Assembly (NCBI RefSeq): GCF_903819215.1
Contig: NZ_CAIJCT010000016.1
Direction: 5' to 3' (one strand)
Length of the DNA stretch: 64,000 nt
DNA from: Aedoeadaptatus coxii
GTDB taxonomy: Bacteria; Bacillota; Clostridia; Tissierellales; Peptoniphilaceae
Shown here: positions 17,320-27,155 of the stretch, piece by piece
How positions within the stretch are numbered: the first letter of the stretch is position 1
Layout of the letters: every line of letters starts with the position of its first letter
The notes under the pieces: generated by a model
The model's input: the letters and a program-made list of their open reading frames with translations, nothing else
Databases searched by the model: none
Told to the model about the DNA's origin: nothing
Position numbers and translations under genes: made by a program

Positions 17320-19032
17320 TTATATCACCTCGATTTCTTTAGATTCTGTATATACATCCCACATTTTTTTGTATCTCCCATTTAACTCTAGTAATTGTTT
17401 ATGAGTGCCTTCTTCAATTACTTCTCCATCATCCACCACAATTATTTTATTTGCATTTACAATTGTAGATAACCTGTGAGCTACCATAATCACTGTTTTA
17501 TCTTTAATTAACTTATCAATAGACTGTTGAATAACTGATTCATTGTCAGGATCAGAATATGCTGTTGCTTCATCAAGTAGTACAATAGGACTATTCTTTA
17601 AAAAACACCTAGCTATTGCAATTCTTTGCTTTTCTCCTCCAGAAAGATTTGCTCCTCCCTTTCCTACAATAGTTTCATATCCATTTGGTAGGCTCTTTAT
17701 AAAATTATAGCAACTCGCTTTTTCACAAGCCTCTTTAATTTCATCCATACTCGCATCTTCCTTCGCCATCTTTAAATTTTCTAATATTGTTTTATTAAAA
17801 AGAAAGTTTTCTTGCGACACATAGCTAACAAGCTCCATATTCTGTTTTAAAGGCAATTCGTTCAAATTTGTTTTTCCAATTAAAATTTCTCCATTAGAAA
17901 CATTCCAAAATCCTGCGATTAGTTTTGTAATAGTAGACTTTCCACTACCTGAATTTCCAACGATTGCAGTTAACTCATTTTCATTTGCTTTAAACGAAAT
18001 ATTATTTAATACATTCTTTGACTCTTCATATGCAAATGTAACATCTTTAAACTCTACATCATAAGATTTTATATCTCTTACTTCTTCTCCTCTTTTTAAG
18101 TTAGGAATTTCCATTATTTTTTTTATTTCTTCAAATACAACTTTTATATTTGCTATTGTTTCCATATGACTCATAGCTTTTATTAATGGTTTATATGAAG
18201 CATATGATAGCAATATACACGTGATAAGAGTCCCTACTTCAACACTACCCTTCATAAAGAAATACAAGGAAGCTGGTAAAACGAATACCATAGTTGACGG
18301 GATAGTTTCCATAGTTGCTGTCATTGAAAAACAAACACTCAAATACCAATCAAGCATTGCGTTCTTATTCTCTTCAACAGTCTTTCTAAATTTCCCAAAT
18401 GATGATGCTGATTTATTAAATGCTTTTATAACTTTAATACCATTTACATATTCAACCATTGTCGTATTCATAGCTTTAGCTGCTTCTTGGTATCTTTTAG
18501 ATTTTTCTTCATAACCTCGCATCATTAACATTGAGAACAATAATCCCAATGGAATTGTAAGTAAATTTGCAATTCCTATTCTCCAGTCCATTATAAAAAT
18601 TGTTATGATCAATACTATAGGAATGAATATATTAGCAATAACTTCTGGAATCACATGAGCAATCGGTTTTTCCATTTTATCAAGTGTTTCCACCATAAAT
18701 TGAGACCACTGTCCGCTGCTTTTTCTTTCAACTTCTCCCATAGAAATTTTACTTAATTTGTCAGCTAATACCTTTCTTTTATCTTCAATAATCCTGTAGG
18801 CAAGATTATGAGAAATAATAGTAGATATTTCATGAAATAATATACTTGCCAAAAATCCCAAAAATACAGCAAAAATATATGGATAATAATTATTTAAATT
18901 TGTATTTTTTGCAACCAAGTTATTAATAATGGCTGCTACAGAAAAATAAGGTATTACACCAAATCCTACTCCTATTATCGCAATGAATACAGCTGCGAAA
19001 ATCTTGCTTTTATGTCCCTTTAAGATATCCAT
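17320..19032 (-). CDS. ABC transporter, fused membrane and ATPase domains (cassette 2, first subunit)
   Basis: 570 residues; six-helix membrane domain, then Walker A GNSGSGKST, signature LSGGEKQR, Walker B IVLLDEAT and H-loop VAHRLST. All motifs intact. It begins 3 bases after the ECF ATPase gene and pairs with the next ORF as a heterodimer. Gene order equals cassette 1, so the ECF-plus-ABC association is conserved despite low similarity, which supports a joint function, perhaps uptake of a metallophore or similar compound. Confidence 0.9.
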   Translation of the reverse strand: MDILKGHKSKIFAAVFIAIIGVGFGVIPYFSVAAIINNLVAKNTNLNNYYPYIFAVFLGFLASILFHEISTIISHNLAYRIIEDKRKVLADKLSKISMGEVERKSSGQWSQFMVETLDKMEKPIAHVIPEVIANIFIPIVLIITIFIMDWRIGIANLLTIPLGLLFSMLMMRGYEEKSKRYQEAAKAMNTTMVEYVNGIKVIKAFNKSASSFGKFRKTVEENKNAMLDWYLSVCFSMTATMETIPSTMVFVLPASLYFFMKGSVEVGTLITCILLSYASYKPLIKAMSHMETIANIKVVFEEIKKIMEIPNLKRGEEVRDIKSYDVEFKDVTFAYEESKNVLNNISFKANENELTAIVGNSGSGKSTITKLIAGFWNVSNGEILIGKTNLNELPLKQNMELVSYVSQENFLFNKTILENLKMAKEDASMDEIKEACEKASCYNFIKSLPNGYETIVGKGGANLSGGEKQRIAIARCFLKNSPIVLLDEATAYSDPDNESVIQQSIDKLIKDKTVIMVAHRLSTIVNANKIIVVDDGEVIEEGTHKQLLELNGRYKKMWDVYTESKEIEVI

Positions 19033-19035
19033 CTT

Positions 19036-20451
19036 TTACCTTCTTTCATAAAATCTTTTTATTCTGCCATCGCAAATCTCCAATAATTTATTACATGTAC
19101 TATCAATCAATTCATTATCATGCGTAACAATAAATATAATTTTATTATTTGAAAATTCTTTAATGACTTTGCTTATTTCGAGCATATTTGTATAATCAAG
19201 TCCACTCGTTGGTTCGTCCAAAATAATAATTTCTCTATCAATTAACATCCCCAATGCTACAGAAAGTCTCTGCATTTGACCTCCTGATAAGCACATAGGA
19301 TGACGATTATCTAATTTTTTAAGATCTAATTTTTCTAGAATATTATCTATTTGCTTTTCATCTATTTTAGAATCAAATAAACTAAATTCATCTCTTACAG
19401 ATTCAGAAAAAAACTGATGAATTACATCTTGCATAACCATATAACAAAGTTTTCTTCGTTTTTTATATTTTATGGGACTTCCTTTATAGCTTATTTCCCC
19501 TTCGTTTTCTTTCAACAGTCCACATAAAATTCTCATTAATGTTGTTTTCCCTTGACCATTTTTACCTGTTATTGCAATAATATCTCCCTTGTTTCCGGAA
19601 ATATTTATCTTATCTAAAATTTTTTGTTTCTTATTTTCATATTCTAAATTTGAAACTACAAAGTCATCAGATTCACAAAATGTGACAGGATTTGCAAAAT
19701 CATCATTTTTCTTTCTTACAAAAGCTCTAAGCCCTAGTTTCTTTCGTGATTCGTTACTAATCGAAGAAAATTCCACATTTGAAAAAACATATTTTATTTT
19801 TCCGTCTTGTAAATAAATAGCTCTATCAATTAAATCCATTAAATAATAGAGTCTATGTTCAGAAATAATAATTGTCTTACCCTGAGCTTTAAGATTTATA
19901 AGCATCTCTCTTATTCTTTCAATGCCATACTCATCAATATTTGCAGAGGGTTCATCAAACACATATACATCTGGATTGGTAGCATAAATAGATGCAATAG
20001 CAAGTAATTGCTTTTCTCCACCTGACATCATAAAAACATTTCTGTTTTTTAATCTTTCAATTCCCAAATCACGTACCACTTTAAAAACTTGTCTTTTTAT
20101 TTTATCAGGGTTTTCACCTAAATTTTCTAATCCAAATGTTAGTTCACTATCTGAATCTAAATTAAAAAACTGTGTTTTGGGGTTTTGAAAAATTGTTCCC
20201 ACTTTTTCAGAAATTTCATATATCTTCATTTGTTTTGTGTTTATCCCATTTATAAAAATATTTCCTAATAAATTTCCCTCTAAAAAATGAGGAATCAATC
20301 CATTGATTAATTTTGTTATAGTTGTTTTCCCAGAACCAGATTTTCCGCATAATAAGATAACTTCTCCTTGATTAATCTTTATTGAAATTTTCTTTAACTG
20401 ATCTTCTAAGCTCCTCTTATAGGAATATGAAGCTTCATTTATACTAATCAT
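19036..20451 (-). CDS. ECF transporter ATPase, two fused ABC domains (cassette 2)
   Basis: 471 residues. Domain 1: GKSGSGKTT, signature MSGGEKQLL, Walker B VYVFDEPSA. Domain 2: GKNGQGKTT, signature LSGGQMQRL, Walker B IIILDEPTSGLD. The leading residue of the first signature (M) and the alanine after DEPS are slightly unusual but catalytic residues remain. Energy-coupling subunit for the T and S components encoded upstream. Confidence 0.92.
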   Translation of the reverse strand: MISINEASYSYKRSLEDQLKKISIKINQGEVILLCGKSGSGKTTITKLINGLIPHFLEGNLLGNIFINGINTKQMKIYEISEKVGTIFQNPKTQFFNLDSDSELTFGLENLGENPDKIKRQVFKVVRDLGIERLKNRNVFMMSGGEKQLLAIASIYATNPDVYVFDEPSANIDEYGIERIREMLINLKAQGKTIIISEHRLYYLMDLIDRAIYLQDGKIKYVFSNVEFSSISNESRKKLGLRAFVRKKNDDFANPVTFCESDDFVVSNLEYENKKQKILDKINISGNKGDIIAITGKNGQGKTTLMRILCGLLKENEGEISYKGSPIKYKKRRKLCYMVMQDVIHQFFSESVRDEFSLFDSKIDEKQIDNILEKLDLKKLDNRHPMCLSGGQMQRLSVALGMLIDREIIILDEPTSGLDYTNMLEISKVIKEFSNNKIIFIVTHDNELIDSTCNKLLEICDGRIKRFYERR

Positions 20452-20463
20452 GTTTTGTACCTC

Positions 20464-21150
20464 TTATAAAAATAACTTGAACTTTACATTAAAGAACATC
20501 AGAATGCATAATAGAATAATTACTATATCCCAAATATTAAATCCTGCATCATCCATAAAAGTCTTTCTTGCAGGATTTTCTATCCCTCTTACTGTAATAG
20601 CCTGAGCTAATTCATCTGCGGTATTAGAAGCTGTAACTATTAATGATATTAGTCCTAATTGTATCTTTTTAAATCCAGTCACGCCTCTTATTTTTATTGC
20701 ATCTGAGATTAATATTTTTTCTTCTCTTAAAGATGGAAAATATCTGATGCTTATTGCCAAAGAAATAATCAGGCTTTTTGGAAAATGCATCATTTTTAGG
20801 GCATACATAATATTTCGTATAGGATTAGTTTTTATAAGAATTTGACCAACTAAAAAAATCGGTATTAACTTAGGAGCATGAATCACCAATAATCCAAAAT
20901 GTGCTGAGATTACATCTGGCAGAATCGGCAAAACAAAATATTTCAACCCCTGTAATAATACAAACATAGATAATGCCTTTAAAGATATTTTAACAAGTCC
21001 CATAAATAAGGCTATAATAGCAGCCATTAAAAGAATAAAAACATCTAATTTTAAGCTATTATTTGCAAAGCTAATAATACTAACTGAAATCAAAAAAATG
21101 ATTTCAGTTAGTGGATTTAGCTTTATAATGCCTCTTACAATACCCTCCAT
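20464..21150 (-). CDS. ECF transporter T component (CbiQ/EcfT family, cassette 2)
   Basis: 228 residues, multiple membrane helices, EcfT coupling motifs AIKIRGVTG (near residue 157) and AITVRGIENP. ATG at 21150 directly follows the stop of the S gene. It links S component to the fused ATPase. Confidence 0.88.
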   Translation of the reverse strand: MEGIVRGIIKLNPLTEIIFLISVSIISFANNSLKLDVFILLMAAIIALFMGLVKISLKALSMFVLLQGLKYFVLPILPDVISAHFGLLVIHAPKLIPIFLVGQILIKTNPIRNIMYALKMMHFPKSLIISLAISIRYFPSLREEKILISDAIKIRGVTGFKKIQLGLISLIVTASNTADELAQAITVRGIENPARKTFMDDAGFNIWDIVIILLCILMFFNVKFKLFL

Positions 21151-21744
21151 TTACATAATTCCAGCTTTCTCAAAACGTTTTTTGAACATTGCTTTACCTA
21201 TATATGCACCAATGACTCCTCCAATAAATGCAGTAATGATCATCCCGATAAGTGTTGGAATTGAAATTAAAGTTTGTAATTTATTTACATATTCTGGACT
21301 CATTCCCATTTTAATAATAGATTTCATATAAGATTCTTGGAACAACCACATAGGCAATGGTGAGCCAATCAACCCAATGCAAATCAATCCTGAAGATACT
21401 ATTACGCTTTTTTGACTTTTATATCCCAAAATTTTTCTAGTAATTTCTGCTAAAACTCCTGCAATAACGCAAGTTATGACAATTGTAAAAGTGCATTCTC
21501 CTATAGCAAAATATATAATCCCTGTAATTGCTATCAAAAGTAAAGCCGTTCCTGGTTTTGGCACCTTAGAGACCAACAACATGTAAATAAAATTACATAT
21601 TATGCCTGTCATTGCTGGCCATAATAACCAAAGTATCGGTGAAAGTATTGGAATAATCATTACCGCCATGGATAATGCCATATAAATCACTGAAAAAATG
21701 CCGATGTTAACTAAATCTTTTGTTTTTAATTTTGTTTCATTCAT
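21151..21744 (-). CDS. ECF transporter S component, MptD/Trep_Strep-like (cassette 2)
   Basis: 197 residues, about six helices, with PGTALLLI and AGVLAEITRK matching the motif positions seen in the cassette 1 protein. ATG at 21744 follows AAAAGGAGGTATTCAA; the ATG at 21789 is less likely. Substrate-binding subunit of the importer, ligand unknown. Confidence 0.85.
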   Translation of the reverse strand: MNETKLKTKDLVNIGIFSVIYMALSMAVMIIPILSPILWLLWPAMTGIICNFIYMLLVSKVPKPGTALLLIAITGIIYFAIGECTFTIVITCVIAGVLAEITRKILGYKSQKSVIVSSGLICIGLIGSPLPMWLFQESYMKSIIKMGMSPEYVNKLQTLISIPTLIGMIITAFIGGVIGAYIGKAMFKKRFEKAGIM

Positions 21745-21859
21745 TTGAATACCTCCTTTTAAATTTTTATATTTATTTACCAGTTGCAATATGATTGATT
21801 CAAAATAATCTTTACTGGTAAATTTTTCTTATTTTTGTTTACTTTCCATAAAACGCAGA

Positions 21860-21880
21860 AAATCGGGATTAACCCGATTT
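21860..21880 (-). terminator. Terminator between tetR and the ECF operon of cassette 2
   Basis: AAATCGGG and CCCGATTT form a perfect 8-bp stem with a five-base loop. It lies 35 bases after the TetR stop codon. The T-run is short, so strength is uncertain. It separates regulator and transport transcripts. Confidence 0.6.
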
Positions 21881-21914
21881 CAAAATTTATTATTTTTAAT
21901 TTTATATTATGTTT

Positions 21915-22526
21915 TCATTTAATAATCCTCCTCCAACCAAAATTCATTGCTGCCTCCATCATATCGATAAAATTCAAGGCTTCATTATATGAATACCTAT
22001 GTGTGATTACCTCAAATAAAGGTGTACATGCCATTGTATAAAGAACATGAAGTTCATCATCATTCAAATCATTTACTTCAATCTTTTTTTCTTTAAGAAC
22101 CTCGATCAATTTCTTAGCACCCTGCACTTCAAGATTCACTAAATCATGACGAATTGATTCAAATTCCGTACCCTGAGAACAGTTAAACAGAAGATTAACT
22201 ATAGGATCGTTTTGGTAAATAAATTCCAATAATTCCCTATTACTATCATCAGATTTTTCTCCGAAAGCTTGTAAACCATTTACTTTAATTTCTTCAATCG
22301 CTTGATTTGTCAATTCTTTACTTCTTCTGTATAAGTGATTAAGTATAGGACTTACAAGTACCTTAAAAATATCTTCTTTAGATTTAAAATGCTTATATAT
22401 TGCACCAGGTGTAATTCCTGCATTTTTAGCAATAGTGCGAATAGAAGCCTCTTCGAATCCATGCTCTGTAAACTCGCTTTTTGCACTTTTTAATATTTTC
22501 TTTATTGTAACATCTTTGTCTCTCAG
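21915..22526 (-). CDS. TetR family regulator of cassette 2, probable CTG start
   Basis: The frame encodes a full TetR protein of 203 residues: DKDVTIKKILKSAKSEF, GFEEASIRTIAKNAGITPGA, IYKHFKSKEDIF. No ATG, GTG or TTG precedes the helix-turn-helix region: the frame closes at a TGA just upstream, and the only near-cognate start correctly spaced after GGAGGTGA is CTG at 22526. A start at the internal TTG (22313) would remove the DNA-binding domain. It is therefore either a CTG-initiated gene or one whose start has been mutated. It heads cassette 2 as its counterpart heads cassette 1, but the shared 19-bp palindrome is absent here. Confidence 0.8.
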   Translation of the reverse strand: MRDKDVTIKKILKSAKSEFTEHGFEEASIRTIAKNAGITPGAIYKHFKSKEDIFKVLVSPILNHLYRRSKELTNQAIEEIKVNGLQAFGEKSDDSNRELLEFIYQNDPIVNLLFNCSQGTEFESIRHDLVNLEVQGAKKLIEVLKEKKIEVNDLNDDELHVLYTMACTPLFEVITHRYSYNEALNFIDMMEAAMNFGWRRIIK

Positions 22527-22561
22527 TAAGTTTCACCTCCCAAATTAAGATAACACCGTTT

Positions 22562-22593
22562 ACTTCATTTTAGCATAAAGAAACTAATGAAGT
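22562..22593. promoter_or_regulatory. Inverted repeat upstream of tetR of cassette 2
   Basis: ACTTCATT (22562-22569) and AATGAAGT (22586-22593) form an inverted repeat with a 16-base spacer, about 36 bases upstream of the TetR start. A candidate operator, different from that of cassette 1. Confidence 0.45.
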
Positions 22594-22665
22594 CAATAAT
22601 CGCTATCAAATAAATATATTCACACTTTGTTATGTATCGTTTACCTTAATTTAAATATAAAAAAT

Positions 22666-22695
22666 AAGCCTGAACCATAAAAATAGCACAGGCTT
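22666..22695 (-). terminator. Terminator of the phage late operon
   Basis: AAGCCTG...CAGGCTT, seven perfect pairs, followed on the minus strand by a T-rich stretch, 13 bases after the endolysin stop codon. It closes the late transcript and separates phage genes from cargo. Confidence 0.8.
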
Positions 22696-22707
22696 CTTAC
22701 TTAAATA

Positions 22708-23517
22708 TTATAAAAGTTCATTTACTCTTTTCTGAATAACATAATAATCATATCCAGCATTAATTAATCTTCTTTTTCTTTCTTCTCCATTACCCCATTT
22801 TCCACTTATAACTTCTCTGGCTAATTGGTCGATTGTTTTATCTGTTGGATAAACTATCTTACCATTAGCATCGAATACTTTTAATCTGAATCTATCAGCA
22901 CATCTTTTAGCATTATCTAGATTTCTAAATGCACCTTTCTGGCTTTTCACATCAGACCAAGATTTTCTAACTCTATATAATCCACTTGTTGGTTTACTAA
23001 CTGTCTTATCGCCTCTTAGTCTTTTATTTACTTCACTTGCTATATATGGAAACTTGCTGCCAAGATATGGTCCAGGACAGTTAGTGTTTTTATACCATTC
23101 GTGTTTTTGAAGGACACCATCTTTGCCTCCAGTATAGGTACAAGGATAGATTCCATTTCTTCTGCAGATGTCTGTAACTAAATCAATTAGTCTATTTAAA
23201 ACATAATCAGAAACTAACCACTGAGGTCCTCTCGTAGAGTTCCCTACTTCAATTGTGACTGCTCGATTGTCACACCAGGAGGATGAGGTTGTCCAGGCTC
23301 TATTAGATTCATCTACTCCTAAAACAATGACTCCATCGGATCCTAAATTGTAATTAGCTGATGCTCGTCTTGACTTAGGCACAAATATTCCAGCAAGATT
23401 TCTACCATTTATAACTCCAGCAGCATGGTGTATAGCTATTTTTGTTATCTTTTGATTTCTTCTACCACTATGGTTAGGTGAAAGAATTCTTACTTGTACT
23501 AATGGACTATTACTCAT
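22708..23517 (-). CDS. Phage endolysin, N-acetylmuramoyl-L-alanine amidase
   Basis: 269 residues. An Amidase_2/PGRP-type domain covers about residues 20-155 with zinc ligands visible as IAIHHAAG and the later HEWYKNTNCPGPYL (His and Cys). A SPOR-like stretch follows (GLYRVRKSWSDVKSQKGAF), and the C-terminus has a CW_7-like cell-wall motif (TIDQLAREVISGKWGNGEER). It cuts the bond between muramic acid and the peptide at the end of infection. It follows the holin gene at once, the normal order of a lysis module. Confidence 0.93.
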   Translation of the reverse strand: MSNSPLVQVRILSPNHSGRRNQKITKIAIHHAAGVINGRNLAGIFVPKSRRASANYNLGSDGVIVLGVDESNRAWTTSSSWCDNRAVTIEVGNSTRGPQWLVSDYVLNRLIDLVTDICRRNGIYPCTYTGGKDGVLQKHEWYKNTNCPGPYLGSKFPYIASEVNKRLRGDKTVSKPTSGLYRVRKSWSDVKSQKGAFRNLDNAKRCADRFRLKVFDANGKIVYPTDKTIDQLAREVISGKWGNGEERKRRLINAGYDYYVIQKRVNELL

Positions 23518-23919
23518 TTATTTTTCCTCCTTGAATTGTTCTAATACTCTTTTTAATTTTTCTGGTACTGGCAAACCTAGTGCTACAGAGTTTTCAAGTA
23601 TAGAAAGCCCCTCATTTGCTATATAAAAAAAGATGATGGCTGTTCTTATCATTGTTCCATCACCTTTAATTAAATTTACATCACATAGATTTGCGATTCC
23701 CACAACTATAAAAATCATAATCTTTTTAGCTATCCCTTTAAATCCTATGGATGAGGATAGCTTTCTTTCGACTCCTGCTCTTAAAACTCCTGTTAAATAG
23801 TCAGCTATTACAAAAGCAAGAAGTGTGTAGATAAAAGCATCTACACTTCCAAGATAAAATCCCAACCATCCTCCGATAGCTGTAAAGCATACTTTTAAAA
23901 TTTCTAAAAACTTATTCAT
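23518..23919 (-). CDS. Phage holin (phi29/Cph1/TcdE-like family)
   Basis: 133 residues with hydrophobic segments near 10-50, 65-80 and 90-105 and a charged C-terminus (VLEQFKEEK), typical of the toxin-secretion/lysis holin family. Motifs such as FVIADYLTGVLRAGVERKLSS fit that family. It forms membrane lesions that let the endolysin reach the wall; its stop abuts the endolysin start. Confidence 0.9.
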   Translation of the reverse strand: MNKFLEILKVCFTAIGGWLGFYLGSVDAFIYTLLAFVIADYLTGVLRAGVERKLSSSIGFKGIAKKIMIFIVVGIANLCDVNLIKGDGTMIRTAIIFFYIANEGLSILENSVALGLPVPEKLKRVLEQFKEEK

Positions 23920-23920
23920 T

Positions 23921-25297
23921 TTATTCCTCCTCTGTTAATGTGTAGGTTATTTTCATTGTCTTATCTGCCGTTTTTAATATTGGGCTTGATAGGTTATTAA
24001 TTGTTCCAAGGTATGGGGTATGCAAATATAAATTCTTATAGAGATTTCCCCTAAAAGACCCATATCCTACCCTAAACGGCCCTAATTCAATTGATGGAGT
24101 CATCATGTCATAAAAAGTTGCATTGCTCGTTTGAATGATATTATCGTCTCCATCAATCACAAACTTATATCCCAGTATATAGTCACCCCATTCATAAATT
24201 CCTAAACTTGTACTTTCTCCAGATGTGTATTTCATTTCAAAATCAACGGCTATTTCTGAAACATCAACTGGATTATTAGCATTAATTTTATAGATTTTAT
24301 TGCAGTCAGTATCAGGGACATATAGATATCCATTCTTTAGCAAGCTATAACCATTTTTATAGGCACTATTAGAACTTGATGGGTATGATCCAATTCTATA
24401 TAGTCTAATATTATTTAATTTCCAATGATCTATCTTATAGCTACAATCATCCTTTTTTATCTTTATCCTGTTTAAGTCAGTATAATTATTTTCAAGATTT
24501 CTTATGAAGCCATAGTAATAGCCATCTTTACCATCAAAAAAACCCGATTCATACCAGTCATACGTTCCGATATTTTTATAAAAATCTTCTATAGAGATTG
24601 TCGTCTTTTCTATATTTTGAGGAGCATTTTTAAGGATTGGATCATTTAATCCGAGACTGGTTAATGGTTCTTGCATTTTTAATATTTCTAATGTTTTGTT
24701 TTCCAATGGCCAAACAGAAGTAATTGTATTATGGAGAGCATCAGCTTCTACCATACCTACGTAAACTTTCAAAATTTCATTATCTATGGATGTATAGGTG
24801 TAATTTAACCTTAAGCAAGACTGTCTGCCATAAGCATCTCCATAAAAATATCTCCCTCCTCTATAATGAGTTAGTGCAAGAGCAGATATTCTTCCATTTG
24901 CTTGTGATGTTGAAAAATCCCAAACAAATTTATATCCGTTTTCTATAGGAGTAGATTCAGTTAAATTGGCAGAGCCTCTTTTTGGTGCATCTGTTGAATT
25001 AACATCATTCGATGCATATCCAATTATCTTATTATTTGCAGGTGCTATATATTTATTTGAATCTTCATCGAGAGGAGCTTCAAATAATAAAATACCCCCA
25101 TAACACTTATTTGATATTGGAAATATTTCTTCCTTGTATTCCTCTGCATTGGTTTTAAATATCGGATACATTAACCCCATAGGATTGAGTCTTAATAAAT
25201 CTGGGACTGCATTGGTTATTAAGTTTTCATCTTCATATATCTCCTTCCTATTTGTCCTCACATCAGTTAGTTCAATGACTGATTTACCCCTGAGCAT
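23921..25297 (-). CDS. Phage tail/baseplate-associated protein of unknown fold
   Basis: 458 residues from ATG 25297 (AGGAGGAAGGAA site), overlapping the upstream gene by 14 bases. No family recognised. Composition is aromatic and Gly/Asn/Tyr-rich with alternating hydrophobic patterns (GYKFVIDGDDNIIQTS, YLYVPDTDC), suggesting beta structure as in receptor-binding proteins or propeller-like domains. Position between the tail tip protein and holin makes a role at the tail tip or in host recognition likely (inference). Confidence 0.7.
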   Translation of the reverse strand: MLRGKSVIELTDVRTNRKEIYEDENLITNAVPDLLRLNPMGLMYPIFKTNAEEYKEEIFPISNKCYGGILLFEAPLDEDSNKYIAPANNKIIGYASNDVNSTDAPKRGSANLTESTPIENGYKFVWDFSTSQANGRISALALTHYRGGRYFYGDAYGRQSCLRLNYTYTSIDNEILKVYVGMVEADALHNTITSVWPLENKTLEILKMQEPLTSLGLNDPILKNAPQNIEKTTISIEDFYKNIGTYDWYESGFFDGKDGYYYGFIRNLENNYTDLNRIKIKKDDCSYKIDHWKLNNIRLYRIGSYPSSSNSAYKNGYSLLKNGYLYVPDTDCNKIYKINANNPVDVSEIAVDFEMKYTSGESTSLGIYEWGDYILGYKFVIDGDDNIIQTSNATFYDMMTPSIELGPFRVGYGSFRGNLYKNLYLHTPYLGTINNLSSPILKTADKTMKITYTLTEEE

Positions 25298-27155
25298 TTC
25301 CTTCCTCCTTATCTTTAAATTCTGTAGTAATTTCTTCCGTATATTTCCCAATCATTAATCCTTGATATTTAAATCTTCCTACCTTTTCATTAAATATAAT
25401 CGGTGTTGGTATTTGTCTTTCTACTTTGTAGTCAGCGTTGAATTTCCTAAGAAGAAATGAATGGCTAAGTTCTATCTTCTTCCAAGATTCATCAATCTTA
25501 AGCTTTCCATCCCAAGCCTCTGTAGAACCAAGAGACTGACCAGATATAGCTGCGATAGCATTGTCTTTACCTATCATCGCTTGTCCTGATTCAAGCCTAA
25601 TTAATACCGAGAAGTTGTTCATTGTCTTTTCCTGAAGTTTAGTTAACGGATAAAAAAGATTTAAAATGTGGTCACCGCTCAGGTAGGTTTCCTTTGGAAT
25701 GTGATGTTCTATTTTCGTATCATTAAAAACATAGGTAATAACTATCCTTGTTGGTATTTCTATATTTTCAATGAAATCTAATTCCTCTACTTCTTCTTTT
25801 TCTTCAAACTTTGGAGGATCATAGGATTTTCCATCTTTATTTAATACCTCTACTTGTTTCTTGACCTTTCTAGATATCTTTCTAGTTTTTTCTTCAGTAT
25901 CACAGATGATATTTAACAAGATAGATGCATTAAAAATTGCCTCCGTTTCTTTATTAGAGGCAAATTCTATACGAATTATCGGCGTGTCTGTGGTAGAAAG
26001 ATTAAAGGCAGAATAATTGGAGTAGGCATGAACTACCAACTTTTCCGATTCAATCTGATTTAAAAGTCCTACTATATTTTTATCATTCTTGCTTTTGGCC
26101 TTTGATAGATATGGATTCTTACCAACTCCCAAAATCCTGTGCTTTCCATTTATCTTGTATTCAATATCAGTAATAAGCCCTTCAATTTTTTCTTCTTCGT
26201 AAGAAATAGCTATTCTATCTCCTACATCGAGGCTGGGGTCTCCTATGGTTACCACATCAAAAGGTGTGTGGTGAATCTTACAAATTTCAGTAAGAAGAGC
26301 CTCACACATTCTTTTTCTTTTCTCTGGAAGTCCTAACTGCATCAATGGATTTATTCCAAGATTCATAGTTAGGCCATCGTCATTTTCTAAAGAGTAGTAT
26401 TCAGCTATTTTAGTCTTTGCATTTGTTGAGTTAATAGCTGTATATCTTGTCTTAAAATCTGATATTGATGAAGAAAATCTTTCTCTCGTTTTGACTTCGG
26501 TTGATATGTTTTCTGCATACTTTTTTAAAACCAATTTACCATCACGAGAAACTTGTGCAAAAGCCCCAAGGGTCGATGATATATAGTGTATGAAGTCCCT
26601 GTATGTTTCTATATCGTGGTCTTGATAAATAGCCAGGACTTCCTCACCATTTACAAAAGCTTTTACCTCTTCTTCCGTCATTCCTAATTCTACCTTACAC
26701 TTCTCACATGATAATTTAAGTAATTCAAAAGCCGTACCAAAGGTATCTGTTACAGGAAAGTTCTTATCAAACCTAAGCATATAGTCATAGCCTTTTAGTT
26801 CTAAAATTTTCTTAGACCTATTTGCCTCAGTAACATCAAAGATTCCCATCGGTATGGTTTCAATCTTTTTATTTTCTAATTCTTGGTGGTAAAAAAGTTC
26901 TAGCTTTGAATCCTCTAAAGAATACCTATCTATATCTGAAAAAAGACTGATTCCAAACTCTCCAGCATAAACTGTCCCTATTTCAAGTTCAGAAGATCCA
27001 GAGCATGAACGATGAATGTATCCAGACCCTTTAAGAATATCTTTATTGGTAAATGAAATGATTGTTTCATCTTTTAAGATGATATTTCCCGTCCAGTAAA
27101 ATTTACGAGAATTCTTTTTTATGACTGTTTTATATTCATTACTTGTTGGATACAT
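25284..27155 (-). CDS. Phage tail tip/endopeptidase-like structural protein
   Basis: 623 residues from ATG 27155 (GGAGGAATACTA site; the start overlaps the upstream stop as TAATG). It follows the distal tail protein, the usual place of the tail-associated Tal/gp18-like protein that forms the tail tip. N-terminal part (to about 350) looks like the conserved tail-hub half (VTEANRSKKILELKGYDYML, GDRIAISYEEEKIEGLITD); the remainder is unique. No catalytic motif is evident. Confidence 0.75.
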   Translation of the reverse strand: MYPTSNEYKTVIKKNSRKFYWTGNIILKDETIISFTNKDILKGSGYIHRSCSGSSELEIGTVYAGEFGISLFSDIDRYSLEDSKLELFYHQELENKKIETIPMGIFDVTEANRSKKILELKGYDYMLRFDKNFPVTDTFGTAFELLKLSCEKCKVELGMTEEEVKAFVNGEEVLAIYQDHDIETYRDFIHYISSTLGAFAQVSRDGKLVLKKYAENISTEVKTRERFSSSISDFKTRYTAINSTNAKTKIAEYYSLENDDGLTMNLGINPLMQLGLPEKRKRMCEALLTEICKIHHTPFDVVTIGDPSLDVGDRIAISYEEEKIEGLITDIEYKINGKHRILGVGKNPYLSKAKSKNDKNIVGLLNQIESEKLVVHAYSNYSAFNLSTTDTPIIRIEFASNKETEAIFNASILLNIICDTEEKTRKISRKVKKQVEVLNKDGKSYDPPKFEEKEEVEELDFIENIEIPTRIVITYVFNDTKIEHHIPKETYLSGDHILNLFYPLTKLQEKTMNNFSVLIRLESGQAMIGKDNAIAAISGQSLGSTEAWDGKLKIDESWKKIELSHSFLLRKFNADYKVERQIPTPIIFNEKVGRFKYQGLMIGKYTEEITTEFKDKEEGNAQG

